This document shows positions 16,968-27,439 of a stretch of DNA of 46,523 nt, piece after piece. The stretch's first letter is position 1, and the number at the start of each line of letters is the position of its first letter. This stretch comes from Duganella phyllosphaerae. GTDB lineage: Bacteria > Pseudomonadota > Gammaproteobacteria > Burkholderiales > Burkholderiaceae_D. The notes under the pieces were generated by a model. That model had not been told where the DNA came from. It saw only the letters and a list, made by a program, of their open reading frames with translations, and ran no database searches. The stretch spans positions 1 through 46,523 of the forward strand of contig NZ_LROM01000040.1 in the NCBI RefSeq assembly GCF_001758785.1. Reading direction: 5' to 3'. Position numbers and translations under genes: made by a program.

Positions 16968-17066
16968 CCGTCATCCTCGCGAACGCGGGGATCCATGCGT
17001 CCGTTGAACAGTGTTTGCTCGACGGCGCAGCATGTCTATGGATCCCCGCTTGCGCGGGGATGACGG
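16968..17066. repeat. Inverted pair of REP-like elements (BIME-like)
   Basis: The left copy 16968-16996 and the right copy 17038-17066 are nearly exact inverted copies separated by 41 bases. Each forms its own hairpin: ATCCTCGC-GAAC-GCGGGGAT (16973-16992) and ATCCCCGC-TTGC-GCGGGGAT (17042-17061). The pair fills the gap between the convergent araC and clpB genes and could protect the 3' ends of both messages. Same family as 9989-10143 and 39765-39784. Confidence 0.9.
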
Positions 17067-17095
17067 CTCTGCGGCTGACTGTTAGCCGCTACCTG

Positions 17096-19693
<2,598 letters not shown>

Positions 19694-19725
19694 GGTGATG
19701 CTCCGATAGATTTAGGTTAGCGCAC

Positions 19726-19754
19726 AGATAGGGTTGTACGATCACATTTTCAAG
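19726..19754 (-). promoter_or_regulatory. Heat-shock (sigma32) promoter of clpB
   Basis: On the minus strand CTTGAAA (19748-19754), a 14-base spacer and CCCTATCT (19726-19733). The known consensus is CTTGAAA with a 13-17 base spacer and CCCCATnT. Transcription should start near 19718, giving a short leader before the ATG at 19693. It lies in the gap after moaE, so clpB can be switched on independently. Confidence 0.85.
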
Positions 19755-19781
19755 GGCAGCGGCAAGATACTTCAGACAACA

Positions 19782-20255
19782 TCAGGCTGAGGCAGCCCCC
19801 TGCCATTTGGCCAGCGCCGCGTCGTCGCTGACGCGCGCATCGACCCAGCGCGCGCCGCCTGGCGTGATTTCCTTCTTCCAGAACGGCGCTTCGGTCTTCA
19901 GGTAATCGATGATGAATTCGCAGGCGGCAAAGGCCTCGCCCCGGTGCGCGGCAGTGGCCGCCACCAGCACGATCTGGTCGAGCGGCTTGAGCGGCCCCAC
20001 GCGGTGGATCACCAGCGCGCCGAAGGTGGGCCAGCGCAATTTCGCCTGCTCGATGATGGCGGCGATCGACTGCTCGGTCATGCCCGGGTAGTGCTCGAGC
20101 TCCATCTCGGCAACCGACGCGCCCTCGTTCAAATCACGCACGGCGCCGACGAACGTCACCACCGCGCCGATCTTCGGGTTGGCGGCGCGCAGGCGCGCCA
20201 CCTCGGTGGTGAGGTCGAAGTCTTCGGCCTGGATCCGGACGTCATTCAGACTCAT
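19782..20255 (-). CDS. moaE: Molybdopterin synthase catalytic subunit MoaE
   Basis: MoaE with sulfur-loaded MoaD converts precursor Z to molybdopterin in the cytosol. The 157-residue protein starts MSLNDVRIQAEDFD. Key residues are His104-Arg105 (AAHRGEAF), Lys120 and Lys127 (YLKTEAPFWKKE), the active-site lysines of the family. The start codon overlaps the stop of the DUF349 gene (ATGA, 20252-20255), so translation is coupled. No moaD is adjacent; in many relatives moaE follows moeA and moaD, so this placement is unusual. A longer reading frame extends upstream but lacks support. Confidence 0.95.
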   Translation of the reverse strand: MSLNDVRIQAEDFDLTTEVARLRAANPKIGAVVTFVGAVRDLNEGASVAEMELEHYPGMTEQSIAAIIEQAKLRWPTFGALVIHRVGPLKPLDQIVLVAATAAHRGEAFAACEFIIDYLKTEAPFWKKEITPGGARWVDARVSDDAALAKWQGAASA

Positions 20256-22807
20256 GCCCGCTCCGAACCGCCGATCCGGCGCAGCAGCTGCTCGATGCGG
20301 CTGACCGTGCGGTCGTCGGCCAGCGCCGGCATCGCGCACAGTTGCAGGTACGCGGCGGTGGCCGACAGCGGCTTCTGGCCCGATTTGAGCGACGATTGCA
20401 GCACTTCCACCTGCATTTTCAAGCGTTCGCGCGCGAACTCGGCGCCGGAATCGACACCGGCCACGATTTCCAGCCTCAGCACTTCGTCAAGCAGCTTGGT
20501 GCGATTGGCTTCCAGCTGTTTGGCGTACGCTTCGCGGCCGGCTTCGAGCGCGGTCACACCGGCGGCAAAGCGGCCTTGCAGCGCCTTGTCGTAATCGCCG
20601 CCCAACGGTGGTAGCGCAGTCCAGCGCGCTTGCCAGGCATCGGCATCGAGTTGCTCGCCGTGCCCTGCAATCGACTGTTCCAGCGCCTGCACCAGGCGCA
20701 GCTTGTCGCGCAGTGCATTGGCCTGGGCGGCGCCGGCGCGGCGCTTGATGGCGTCGGCCTGCGCTTGCACACTGGCCACTGCGGCCTGGTAACGCTCGTT
20801 GATGCGGGCCTCGGCTGCGCGCGGCACCACGCCGGCGCCATTCCACGCCGACTGGGCGTCACGCAAAGTTTGCGCGATGGCCGCCAGTTGCGCCTTGTCT
20901 TCGCCGCTGAAGGTGGCTGTTTCCAGCGTCTTGCAGATGTCCTCACGCGCATGCAGGTGGGCCTTGCGCTCGTGGTCGGCGGCGTGCGCGGTTTCCTTGC
21001 GCTTGGCAAAAATCGCGTCGCACACGCTGCGGAAGCGCTGCCACAGCGCCTGCTCGATCTTGCGCTCGAGCGGCAGCGCCTTGGCCAGTTCCTGCCAGCG
21101 TTCCTGCAGGCGGCGCAGCTTGTCGAGCGTGTGGCGGTCGGCTGGCTGCAACTGCTCGGCTTCGGCGATCAGCTCCTCGCGTTTGGCCGCTTCGATCTTG
21201 CGCTGCTCGGACAGCGGCGCCTGCATGTGCGCCAGGGCCTTGTCGAAGGCCTGGTCGAGCTTGCGCTTTTCCTTGCGGTCGATGGCGCCCAGCCGGCCCC
21301 ACACCTGGCGCAGGCGCTGCACGGCAGCGGCGACGTTCTTCAGGTCGGCGCCACCGGCGGCGGCTTCGGCCATGGCAAGGGTTTCATCGATCAGGGCCTG
21401 GGCCTTGGCGGCGTTGGCGTGGCGTTCTTCGGCCAGGTGTTTGAAGTGGGCGGCGGCCGGCGCGTAGGCGGCGGTGCAGGCGGCGTCGAACTTTTCCCAC
21501 AGGCCCTTGGGCGCGTGGCCGGAGACGGCGTCGAGTTCCTTCCAGCGTTCGCGCATGCTGCCCACCTTCTGGGCCAGTTCGCTCATCGACAGGCCCTGCG
21601 CGGGCAACTCTTCCACTGCCTTGACCAGTTCTTCGCGCGAGACATTGCCGCTCCAGCGCGCCCAGTCGGCCAGGCGCTTGAGTTGAGCGCGGACGTGGTT
21701 GAGGTGGTCGGTCTGCTGTTGCGAGAGGCGAATCTTGTGATCCTTGAGCCACTTGTCGTGCTCGGCGGCGGCGTGCAGCGAGCCTTGCTCGAGGGCAGCT
21801 TCCATCGCTTCCAGTGTTTCGAGGAATTTCTTTTCTACTTCCTTCGATTGCTGGGGTTTCGGTGGGCGTTCCTTTTTGGCCGGGGGTGCGGCCGGTGCTG
21901 AGGTATCGGTGCCGGCATTGCCTGCAGGATCGGTTGCGGCATCGGTGGCGGCTGGCGCAGTGGCGCCGGCGTCAGCGGCACCGGCTGGCGCAGCAGTGGC
22001 GCCGGCAGCACTGGCTACACCAGCGGCAGGTGCAGGAGTTGCAGGAGTCGCAGCCGCAGCCGTCGCCTGGCGGGCGGCAGCGGACAGCGCGGTGCGCGCC
22101 TGCTCGATCGCCTGGTTGTAATCGGACAGCAAATGGCGTGGCAGCGCCGCGTGCTCGGGCGCCTGCTGGTAGTCGGCCAGGTCGGCAGCGTGGCGCGCCA
22201 GCGTTTGCTCGGCCTGGTCCGCCGGCAATCCGGCGTCCGGCAGCTGGCGCACCACGGCCATGGCGTCGATGATCGTGCGTTGCAGCGCGACCTGTGCCTC
22301 CAACCGAGCACCGAGCGCCGCGCGGGCGGCCGCGTACGGCTCGGCCACGGCCGGCACCGCCGACGTGATGGCCCACTGGCGGTCGAGTTCGGCAACCTGG
22401 TTGGGGGTGAGTTTTTCTTCCTTGAGCAGGCGCTGCGCCTGGTCCAGGCAAGCCTCGGCTTTTTTCAGCTCGGCCTGCTGGTAGCGGATGGCGTCGAGCC
22501 GGCCCTGCATCAGCTTGGCCACGCGGCGGTCGGTGTTGCGCATCGCGGCCAGCACCTGTTCCAGCGCGGCCTGCGATTGCACGTGCTCGGCAGCGGCCAG
22601 GCGCACGCCGGCAAATTCGCTTTGCAGGATCAGGGCCACGGCGCCAGCTTCGTCACCCGCCAGCGCGGCGGCGCGTTGCGCCTGCTCGTCACGGCGGCTG
22701 GTCGAATCCGCAGCCGCAGACGCGGCAGCGCCCGTCTCCGCTGCGCCCGGAGCATTGGGCGTGGCCTGGGTTTGGGCTGTAGTGCGCTTAAAGATGAAAT
22801 CGAACAT
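20252..22807 (-). CDS. Large DUF349 repeat protein
   Basis: An 851-residue, mostly helical cytosolic protein. It starts MFDFIFKRT, has a HEAT-like N-terminal part (about 45-120), an Ala/Pro/Thr low-complexity linker near 245-320, then several DUF349-type helical repeats with W..A.A.PLERKIEQALWQRF-like cores and coiled coil. DUF349 proteins have no settled general function; in some bacteria relatives interact with ribosomes or RNA-related factors. The stop overlaps the moaE start. The ATG lacks a ribosome site. Composition of the linker probably drifts between strains. The 98 bases before it, down to 22905, hold nothing clear. Confidence 0.8.
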   Translation of the reverse strand: MFDFIFKRTTAQTQATPNAPGAAETGAAASAAADSTSRRDEQAQRAAALAGDEAGAVALILQSEFAGVRLAAAEHVQSQAALEQVLAAMRNTDRRVAKLMQGRLDAIRYQQAELKKAEACLDQAQRLLKEEKLTPNQVAELDRQWAITSAVPAVAEPYAAARAALGARLEAQVALQRTIIDAMAVVRQLPDAGLPADQAEQTLARHAADLADYQQAPEHAALPRHLLSDYNQAIEQARTALSAAARQATAAAATPATPAPAAGVASAAGATAAPAGAADAGATAPAATDAATDPAGNAGTDTSAPAAPPAKKERPPKPQQSKEVEKKFLETLEAMEAALEQGSLHAAAEHDKWLKDHKIRLSQQQTDHLNHVRAQLKRLADWARWSGNVSREELVKAVEELPAQGLSMSELAQKVGSMRERWKELDAVSGHAPKGLWEKFDAACTAAYAPAAAHFKHLAEERHANAAKAQALIDETLAMAEAAAGGADLKNVAAAVQRLRQVWGRLGAIDRKEKRKLDQAFDKALAHMQAPLSEQRKIEAAKREELIAEAEQLQPADRHTLDKLRRLQERWQELAKALPLERKIEQALWQRFRSVCDAIFAKRKETAHAADHERKAHLHAREDICKTLETATFSGEDKAQLAAIAQTLRDAQSAWNGAGVVPRAAEARINERYQAAVASVQAQADAIKRRAGAAQANALRDKLRLVQALEQSIAGHGEQLDADAWQARWTALPPLGGDYDKALQGRFAAGVTALEAGREAYAKQLEANRTKLLDEVLRLEIVAGVDSGAEFARERLKMQVEVLQSSLKSGQKPLSATAAYLQLCAMPALADDRTVSRIEQLLRRIGGSERA

Positions 22808-22905
22808 GGGGCGCTATGGAGGTGGGAGAAACCACCATCATAGCAAAGCAGGGAGAATTTGCCCGGCGGGCGTACGATTCGGGACCGTATCGGGTCATGA
22901 GCTTC

Positions 22906-23610
22906 TTATTTGGCAAGGGCTTCGTCAAGCAGGCCATGACGCGCCGCCGGCCGCACGCGGACCGGGCCGGTGCGGGGTGACGTTTCATCGGAGGCGTCTT
23001 CCTCGACGATCGGCAATACCTGCAGCCCAGGAATCGTGATCTGCGCGTCGGTGAGTTGCCTGGCCGCAGCACGGGGCGCCACGGCTGCCGGCGCGCAACG
23101 CTTCATCTCTTCCAGGTGCTTGTCGTGCATCATCAGCTGGTTGGCGATGGAAAACCAGGTATCGCCGGCAAACGCTGCACGGGCAATCGCAAACAGTTCC
23201 TGCTCTTCTTTTTCCAGCCGCTTCAACATCGACGAACAAAAGGTTTCGATGCTGTCGCACACCTGTTCGACGCGGAAGTCCTGCATGCCCGCAAAAATGC
23301 CCATCTTTTCCTGCAGGTTGCGAATCGCGGTGAGCGCTGACTGGTTCAAGCGGTTCAGCTCGTCTAAGAGGTGGTCGGCGCGCTCGGTGGTCTGGCGCAG
23401 CGCGGGGATCAAATACATTTCGGTCTTGCGCCAGTGACATGCCTGGTAGAGCTTGTGCAGAGATTCGCAAGCGAATTCGAGCTGCGAGAGCGTGATGCTG
23501 TTTTGCTGCAGCAAGGTATTACGGACGTATTGCTGGAACGATTGCAGACTGAGGCGGACGCTGGCTTGCTCCACCGACAGCGCGACCAGGGTATATGTGG
23601 CTGTTAACAT
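22906..23610 (-). CDS. Hemerythrin-like helical protein, degenerate metal ligands
   Basis: A 234-residue protein from the ATG at 23608-23610, chosen because GGGAG lies six bases upstream; the frame stays open for 45 more codons without a ribosome site. Residues 20-170 look all-helical. The segment RLEKEEQELFAIARAAF followed by TWFSIANQL resembles the fourth helix of bacterial hemerythrin-like (HHE) domains, but the usual His before Glu is Leu here, so iron binding may be lost. The last 60 residues are Ala/Pro-rich and disordered. Function unknown. It follows the Pat gene after 159 bases. Confidence 0.62.
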   Translation of the reverse strand: MLTATYTLVALSVEQASVRLSLQSFQQYVRNTLLQQNSITLSQLEFACESLHKLYQACHWRKTEMYLIPALRQTTERADHLLDELNRLNQSALTAIRNLQEKMGIFAGMQDFRVEQVCDSIETFCSSMLKRLEKEEQELFAIARAAFAGDTWFSIANQLMMHDKHLEEMKRCAPAAVAPRAAARQLTDAQITIPGLQVLPIVEEDASDETSPRTGPVRVRPAARHGLLDEALAK

Positions 23611-23769
23611 TCTGACTCCCAAAACTGAAGTTGCGCGCCCATGGCGAGACAGCGAGAGCGGAAGAAGAAAGTGTAAATAATTCCGACACCAATGCCTTGA
23701 CCCAGGACAAACCCGGCCCAAGACAGTGCATGAATTAGTAGCCAATATATAACAACCAAAAAGCGAAAT

Positions 23770-26268
23770 CTACTGCAATGGCAGTTGCAGCCGCACCATT
23801 CCAGCTTCCTGGTGCGGCAAAACCACGCCGCCGAAATGACGCACCATTTTTTGCACGCCGAGGTTCTCGGCCAGCGCATCACCAACGATCTCGGCAGTAC
23901 CGCGTGAGCGCAGGTAATCGACCAGCTTGCCGAACAGGATATAGCCTAGTCCCTGGCCCTTCAGGTCCGAGCGGATGATGATGGCGAACTCGGCACTCTG
24001 ATTGGCGGGATCGATCACCGCGCGCACCACGCCCAGGGTTTCGGCGCCGCCGCCGGCAGCGGCAACGGGGTTGGGCCGGGTGGCGATGAAGGCCATGGCG
24101 CGGTCGTAGTCGATCTGGGTGAGGCGCGCCAGTTGAGACGGCGGCAGCTCGCGCATGGCGGTAAAAAACCGCAGCCGCACGTCGTCGGCATCGAGCGCGT
24201 GGAAGAAGGCCTGGTGCTGGGCCGCGTCCTCGGGGCGGATCGGCCGCAGCACGATTTCGCCGCCGCCCCACGCCACCGTTTGCTCCAGCTCCTGCGGATA
24301 CGGCCGGATCGCCAGCGTTCGGCGGCTGCGCGGCGCGGCCAGTTGCAGTCGCGCGCCCAGCGCCACCACCGCGCCGCCGATGGCCAGCACCGGGTTGAGG
24401 TCAAGTTGGGCCAGTTCCGGCAGATCGGTCAGCATGTCGGCCACCTGCACCAGCGTGCGCACCAGCGCTTCGGCGTCGGCGGCGGTCTGGCCTTGCGCCA
24501 GCAGGCGCGCGATACGGGTGCGGCCCACCATGTCGCGCGCCAGCACCATGTTCAGCGGCGGCAACCCGGCGGTACGGTCGGCCGCCAGGCCGGACGACAC
24601 GTCGGCCGCCGGGCCGCCCTGGCCGAAGAACACCACCGGCCCGAACACCCGGTCGATACCGATCTCGATGCGCACTGCCGCCGGCGTATGGCCGGCCAGC
24701 GCGGCCTGCTGCGGTGTGGCCAACGCGATGCCGTACGCGGCCAGCAGGCTGCGCGCCTCGTCGTCGCTCAGTATCACCGTTCCCTTGTTCTTTTCCTTGT
24801 TCTGTTCCTTGTTCTTTTCCTGCTCCTCACGGTGGGCCGCCAGCGCCGCCTTGACCAGCGAACGCGCCGCCGCCCGCGGTGGCGCTGCGGTACCGGGCAC
24901 GCCGGCCGGCACTTCCATCAGCAAGGCCTGGTTGCGGCGGTATTGCGCCATGTACAAAAAGCCATGGACCGCTGTTTCCGGCGTGTCGAAAGTGGCAAGG
25001 CCAGCGTCGGCAAACTGGCGCCGCCCCCGGGCTGCCGAGGCGCCGCCCAGCCAGCATGTCAGCACATTGCGGCCGGTCGCCTGGAACAACGGCGCCAGGG
25101 CCTGCGCGATGGCGTCGGCGGCCACCATCGGCGTGGGCGCATGCAGCAGCAATAGCGCGTCGGTCTGGTCGTCGGCCAGCAGCGCCTCTGCCGCCGCGAC
25201 ATACAGCTCGACCGGCGCGTCAGCCGGCAGGTTGATCGCCGAGTCAGCAGCCGAATGGGCGCCAGCATTGACTGCGATCGCCATGCCCTGCTGCCCCAGG
25301 CGTTTGCGCGTAACACCGGAGAGCGGCGCCGGACGGATCTCGCCGGCTGCCAGCGCGTCGGCCGCGATCACCGCCAGGCCGGCGCCGTTGGTCAGCACCG
25401 CCAGCCGCTCACCTTGTTGCGGACGGCGCCGCACCAGCGTTTCCACGGCATCGAACAGGTCTTCGGTGGAGTGCACGCGCAGCATGCCGGCGCGGCGGAT
25501 GGCAGCGTCGAACACCAGGTCGGCGCCATCATCGAGATCCTGCCGTACCCCCGACTTGAACACGATCACCGGCTTGGCGCGCGCCGCCAGCCGTCCGGCC
25601 GACATGAACTTGCGCGCCGAGCGCAGGTCTTCCACGCACAGCAAGATCGCCTCGGTGGCGGCATCGGCGGCCAGGTAGTCGAGCAGGTCGCCGAAATCGA
25701 TGTCCACGTTGTCGCCCAGCGTGACGAACTGCGAAAAGCCGATGCCGCGCTGGCCGGCCCAGTCCAGCACCGCCCCTGCCAGCGCGCCTGATTGCGAGAC
25801 GAACGCCAGTTTGCCCGCGCCTGCCCGCAAATGGCTAAAGCTGGCGTCCAGCCCCACCGCCGGTGCTTGCAGCCCAATGCTGCCCGGTCCCAGGATGCGC
25901 AGCTGGTACGGCTGTGCGGCGGCCAGCAGGGCTTGGCGCTGCGCCCGCCCGCTCACTTCCGTCATGACGATCACGGCGCGGGTGCCGCGCGCACCCAGTT
26001 CCTCGATCAGGCCGGCGATGGTGGCCGCCGGCGTGCAGATGATGGCGAGGTCGGGCGCCTCGGGGAGCGCCGCCGCACGCGGGTAACAAGCCATGCCACG
26101 CAATTCGGTGTACTTGGGGTTGACGGGCCAGATGGCGCCGGTCATGACAAAGCCGCCGGCGGCCAGGTTGGCCAGCACGCGGGTGCCCACGCGGTGCGGC
26201 TTGTTCGACGCGCCAATCACGGCCACCGATCGAGGAGCCAACAACCGGTCGAGATGCTTGATGCTCAT
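23770..26268 (-). CDS. Protein lysine acetyltransferase, Pat/YfiQ (PatZ) type
   Basis: An 832-residue fusion: an acyl-CoA-synthetase-like CoA-binding domain (SVAVIGASNKPHRVGTRVL), a flavodoxin-like ligase domain, an ATP-grasp domain and a C-terminal GNAT domain (from about 660; RSDLKGQGLGYILFGKL binds acetyl-CoA). The phospho-histidine loop of true ADP-forming synthetases is missing: the aligned site reads GADLVFDAAIRRAGMLRV. That fits YfiQ/Pat, which acetylates lysines of acetyl-CoA synthetase and other proteins. AGAGG precedes the ATG at 26266-26268. A 12-bp triplication encodes a KNKE-type linker. It lies 32 bases after the DUF2804 gene. Confidence 0.88.
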   Translation of the reverse strand: MSIKHLDRLLAPRSVAVIGASNKPHRVGTRVLANLAAGGFVMTGAIWPVNPKYTELRGMACYPRAAALPEAPDLAIICTPAATIAGLIEELGARGTRAVIVMTEVSGRAQRQALLAAAQPYQLRILGPGSIGLQAPAVGLDASFSHLRAGAGKLAFVSQSGALAGAVLDWAGQRGIGFSQFVTLGDNVDIDFGDLLDYLAADAATEAILLCVEDLRSARKFMSAGRLAARAKPVIVFKSGVRQDLDDGADLVFDAAIRRAGMLRVHSTEDLFDAVETLVRRRPQQGERLAVLTNGAGLAVIAADALAAGEIRPAPLSGVTRKRLGQQGMAIAVNAGAHSAADSAINLPADAPVELYVAAAEALLADDQTDALLLLHAPTPMVAADAIAQALAPLFQATGRNVLTCWLGGASAARGRRQFADAGLATFDTPETAVHGFLYMAQYRRNQALLMEVPAGVPGTAAPPRAAARSLVKAALAAHREEQEKNKEQNKEKNKGTVILSDDEARSLLAAYGIALATPQQAALAGHTPAAVRIEIGIDRVFGPVVFFGQGGPAADVSSGLAADRTAGLPPLNMVLARDMVGRTRIARLLAQGQTAADAEALVRTLVQVADMLTDLPELAQLDLNPVLAIGGAVVALGARLQLAAPRSRRTLAIRPYPQELEQTVAWGGGEIVLRPIRPEDAAQHQAFFHALDADDVRLRFFTAMRELPPSQLARLTQIDYDRAMAFIATRPNPVAAAGGGAETLGVVRAVIDPANQSAEFAIIIRSDLKGQGLGYILFGKLVDYLRSRGTAEIVGDALAENLGVQKMVRHFGGVVLPHQEAGMVRLQLPLQ
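24783..24818. repeat. Three copies of a 12-bp repeat inside the Pat gene
   Basis: CCTTGTTCTTTT, CCTTGTTCTGTT and CCTTGTTCTTTT follow each other (24783-24794, 24795-24806, 24807-24818). In the gene they encode KNKE, QNKE and KNKG, a charged linker before the ATP-grasp domain. Twelve bases are four codons, so copy-number change keeps the frame. Confidence 0.92.
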
Positions 26269-26300
26269 GTGGCCCTCTTCATATGCTGCTACCAGGGTTG

Positions 26301-27290
26301 CTACCAGCGCGACCGGTGGTCCTCGGTCACGCCCATCATCTGCGTGACGATGCGCTTCGGTTCGTCCGGCGTGCCCCGCACCCAGCCGGTGAAAGTACCG
26401 ACCGGTTGCAAAAAGCGGGTGGCCGCGACCAGTTTCTTGCGGTTGTCGCGGCGCGCCCCCTCGGGCGTGAAGTGCAGTTCGAGCAAATCGTCTTCGGTAA
26501 AGATATGCCAGGTCGATAGCGGATCCTTGGCATCGTACAGGAAGCGGGCCGGCGCCAGCGCGTGCACCTGGCCGTCGAGCCACAGCGCGTTCTCGTTGGC
26601 GCCAAAGTAGCCAGCCTGGAGGTTGAAGCCCATATCGAGCGTGTGCGCCGACGCCCAGCGCCACGCGGTATTGCGCGCCAACAGGCCGTTCGAGTAGTCG
26701 AAACTGGCCACGCCCCCGGCCAGGTCGTATTCCTCGCGCCAGGTGCGCACTTCGCCGGTCAATGGCATGCCCGACGATTTTTGGGTGGAATGGACCGCGC
26801 CGCCGGCCACCGCGCCCACGGCCAGCAGCAGCGGCGCATTGGGTGGACCGAATTCGGCGTCGATTTCCAGGTAGTCGCAAGCGACCGACAAGCTGAAACT
26901 GGCCGCGCCCGACGGTTCGAGTGCAATGCGGCCCTTGGCCGACTCGAAATAGCTGGCACCGCCCGAGTGGTCGGCCACCCGGCCGCGCCGGCCCAGGCGG
27001 CCATCGGCAGAGAAATTGGCCAGCATGTCGCCGTCGTTACGGTCGAACGCATAGGCAAACGCGGTGCTGGTCCAGCCCAGATCGACGATCGCCACGCCGC
27101 AAAACACGCGCTCGGTGCACAGCGCCACGTAATGCCAGCGCTTGTGGTGCAGGCGGCGCCACAGCGCGCCATGCGCGAACGGCGGCGCCAGGCCGGTCCA
27201 GTCGATCTGGCCGGTTTGCCCGGCATAGCGGCCCAGCAGCGGCTGGCCGTCGGCGCCGAGCAGGCGGGCAGGCGCTGGGGGCAAACTCAT
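26301..27290 (-). CDS. DUF2804 family protein
   Basis: A 329-residue protein of the DUF2804 family, which I recognise by overall pattern: a short N-terminal LLGADGQPLLGRYAG segment, HKRWHYVALCT, and two tandem beta-rich halves as in the AttH/CrtC-like hydroxyneurosporene-synthase fold (the KRW..V and YDAKDPLSTWHI segments). Family function is unknown; lipid or isoprenoid modification is only a fold-based guess. It has no signal peptide. It is divergent from sbcD by 149 bases and 32 bases upstream of Pat, so both may be co-transcribed. Confidence 0.78.
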   Translation of the reverse strand: MSLPPAPARLLGADGQPLLGRYAGQTGQIDWTGLAPPFAHGALWRRLHHKRWHYVALCTERVFCGVAIVDLGWTSTAFAYAFDRNDGDMLANFSADGRLGRRGRVADHSGGASYFESAKGRIALEPSGAASFSLSVACDYLEIDAEFGPPNAPLLLAVGAVAGGAVHSTQKSSGMPLTGEVRTWREEYDLAGGVASFDYSNGLLARNTAWRWASAHTLDMGFNLQAGYFGANENALWLDGQVHALAPARFLYDAKDPLSTWHIFTEDDLLELHFTPEGARRDNRKKLVAATRFLQPVGTFTGWVRGTPDEPKRIVTQMMGVTEDHRSRW

Positions 27291-27439
27291 GGTGTTTCCA
27301 CCGTACCGGTGTTGTTCAAGATCGATCCTTTACTCGGGTAACTGCGCACTGCCGAACGTCCGGCACACGCGATATTTTAGGCTGGCTTGCGGCCCGGATG
27401 CGCTATATTGTGTTTTTCCCGGTTGTTTATTCTTAATTC

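Noticed and set aside
20256..20339. A 28-codon extension of MoaE
   Set aside because: Inside the DUF349 gene, Arg/Pro/Gly-rich; MSLNDV start gives the normal MoaE length and coupling.
23604..23885. A 93-codon minus-strand frame with a hydrophobic segment
   Set aside because: Starts inside the Pat gene in another frame; the hydrophobic run lies in the leader of the hemerythrin-like gene and has no ribosome site of its own.
26269..26880. A 204-codon N-terminal extension of the Pat gene
   Set aside because: Lies inside the DUF2804 gene in another frame, Arg/Gly-rich without a domain; ATG 26268 has a ribosome site and starts the CoA-binding domain.
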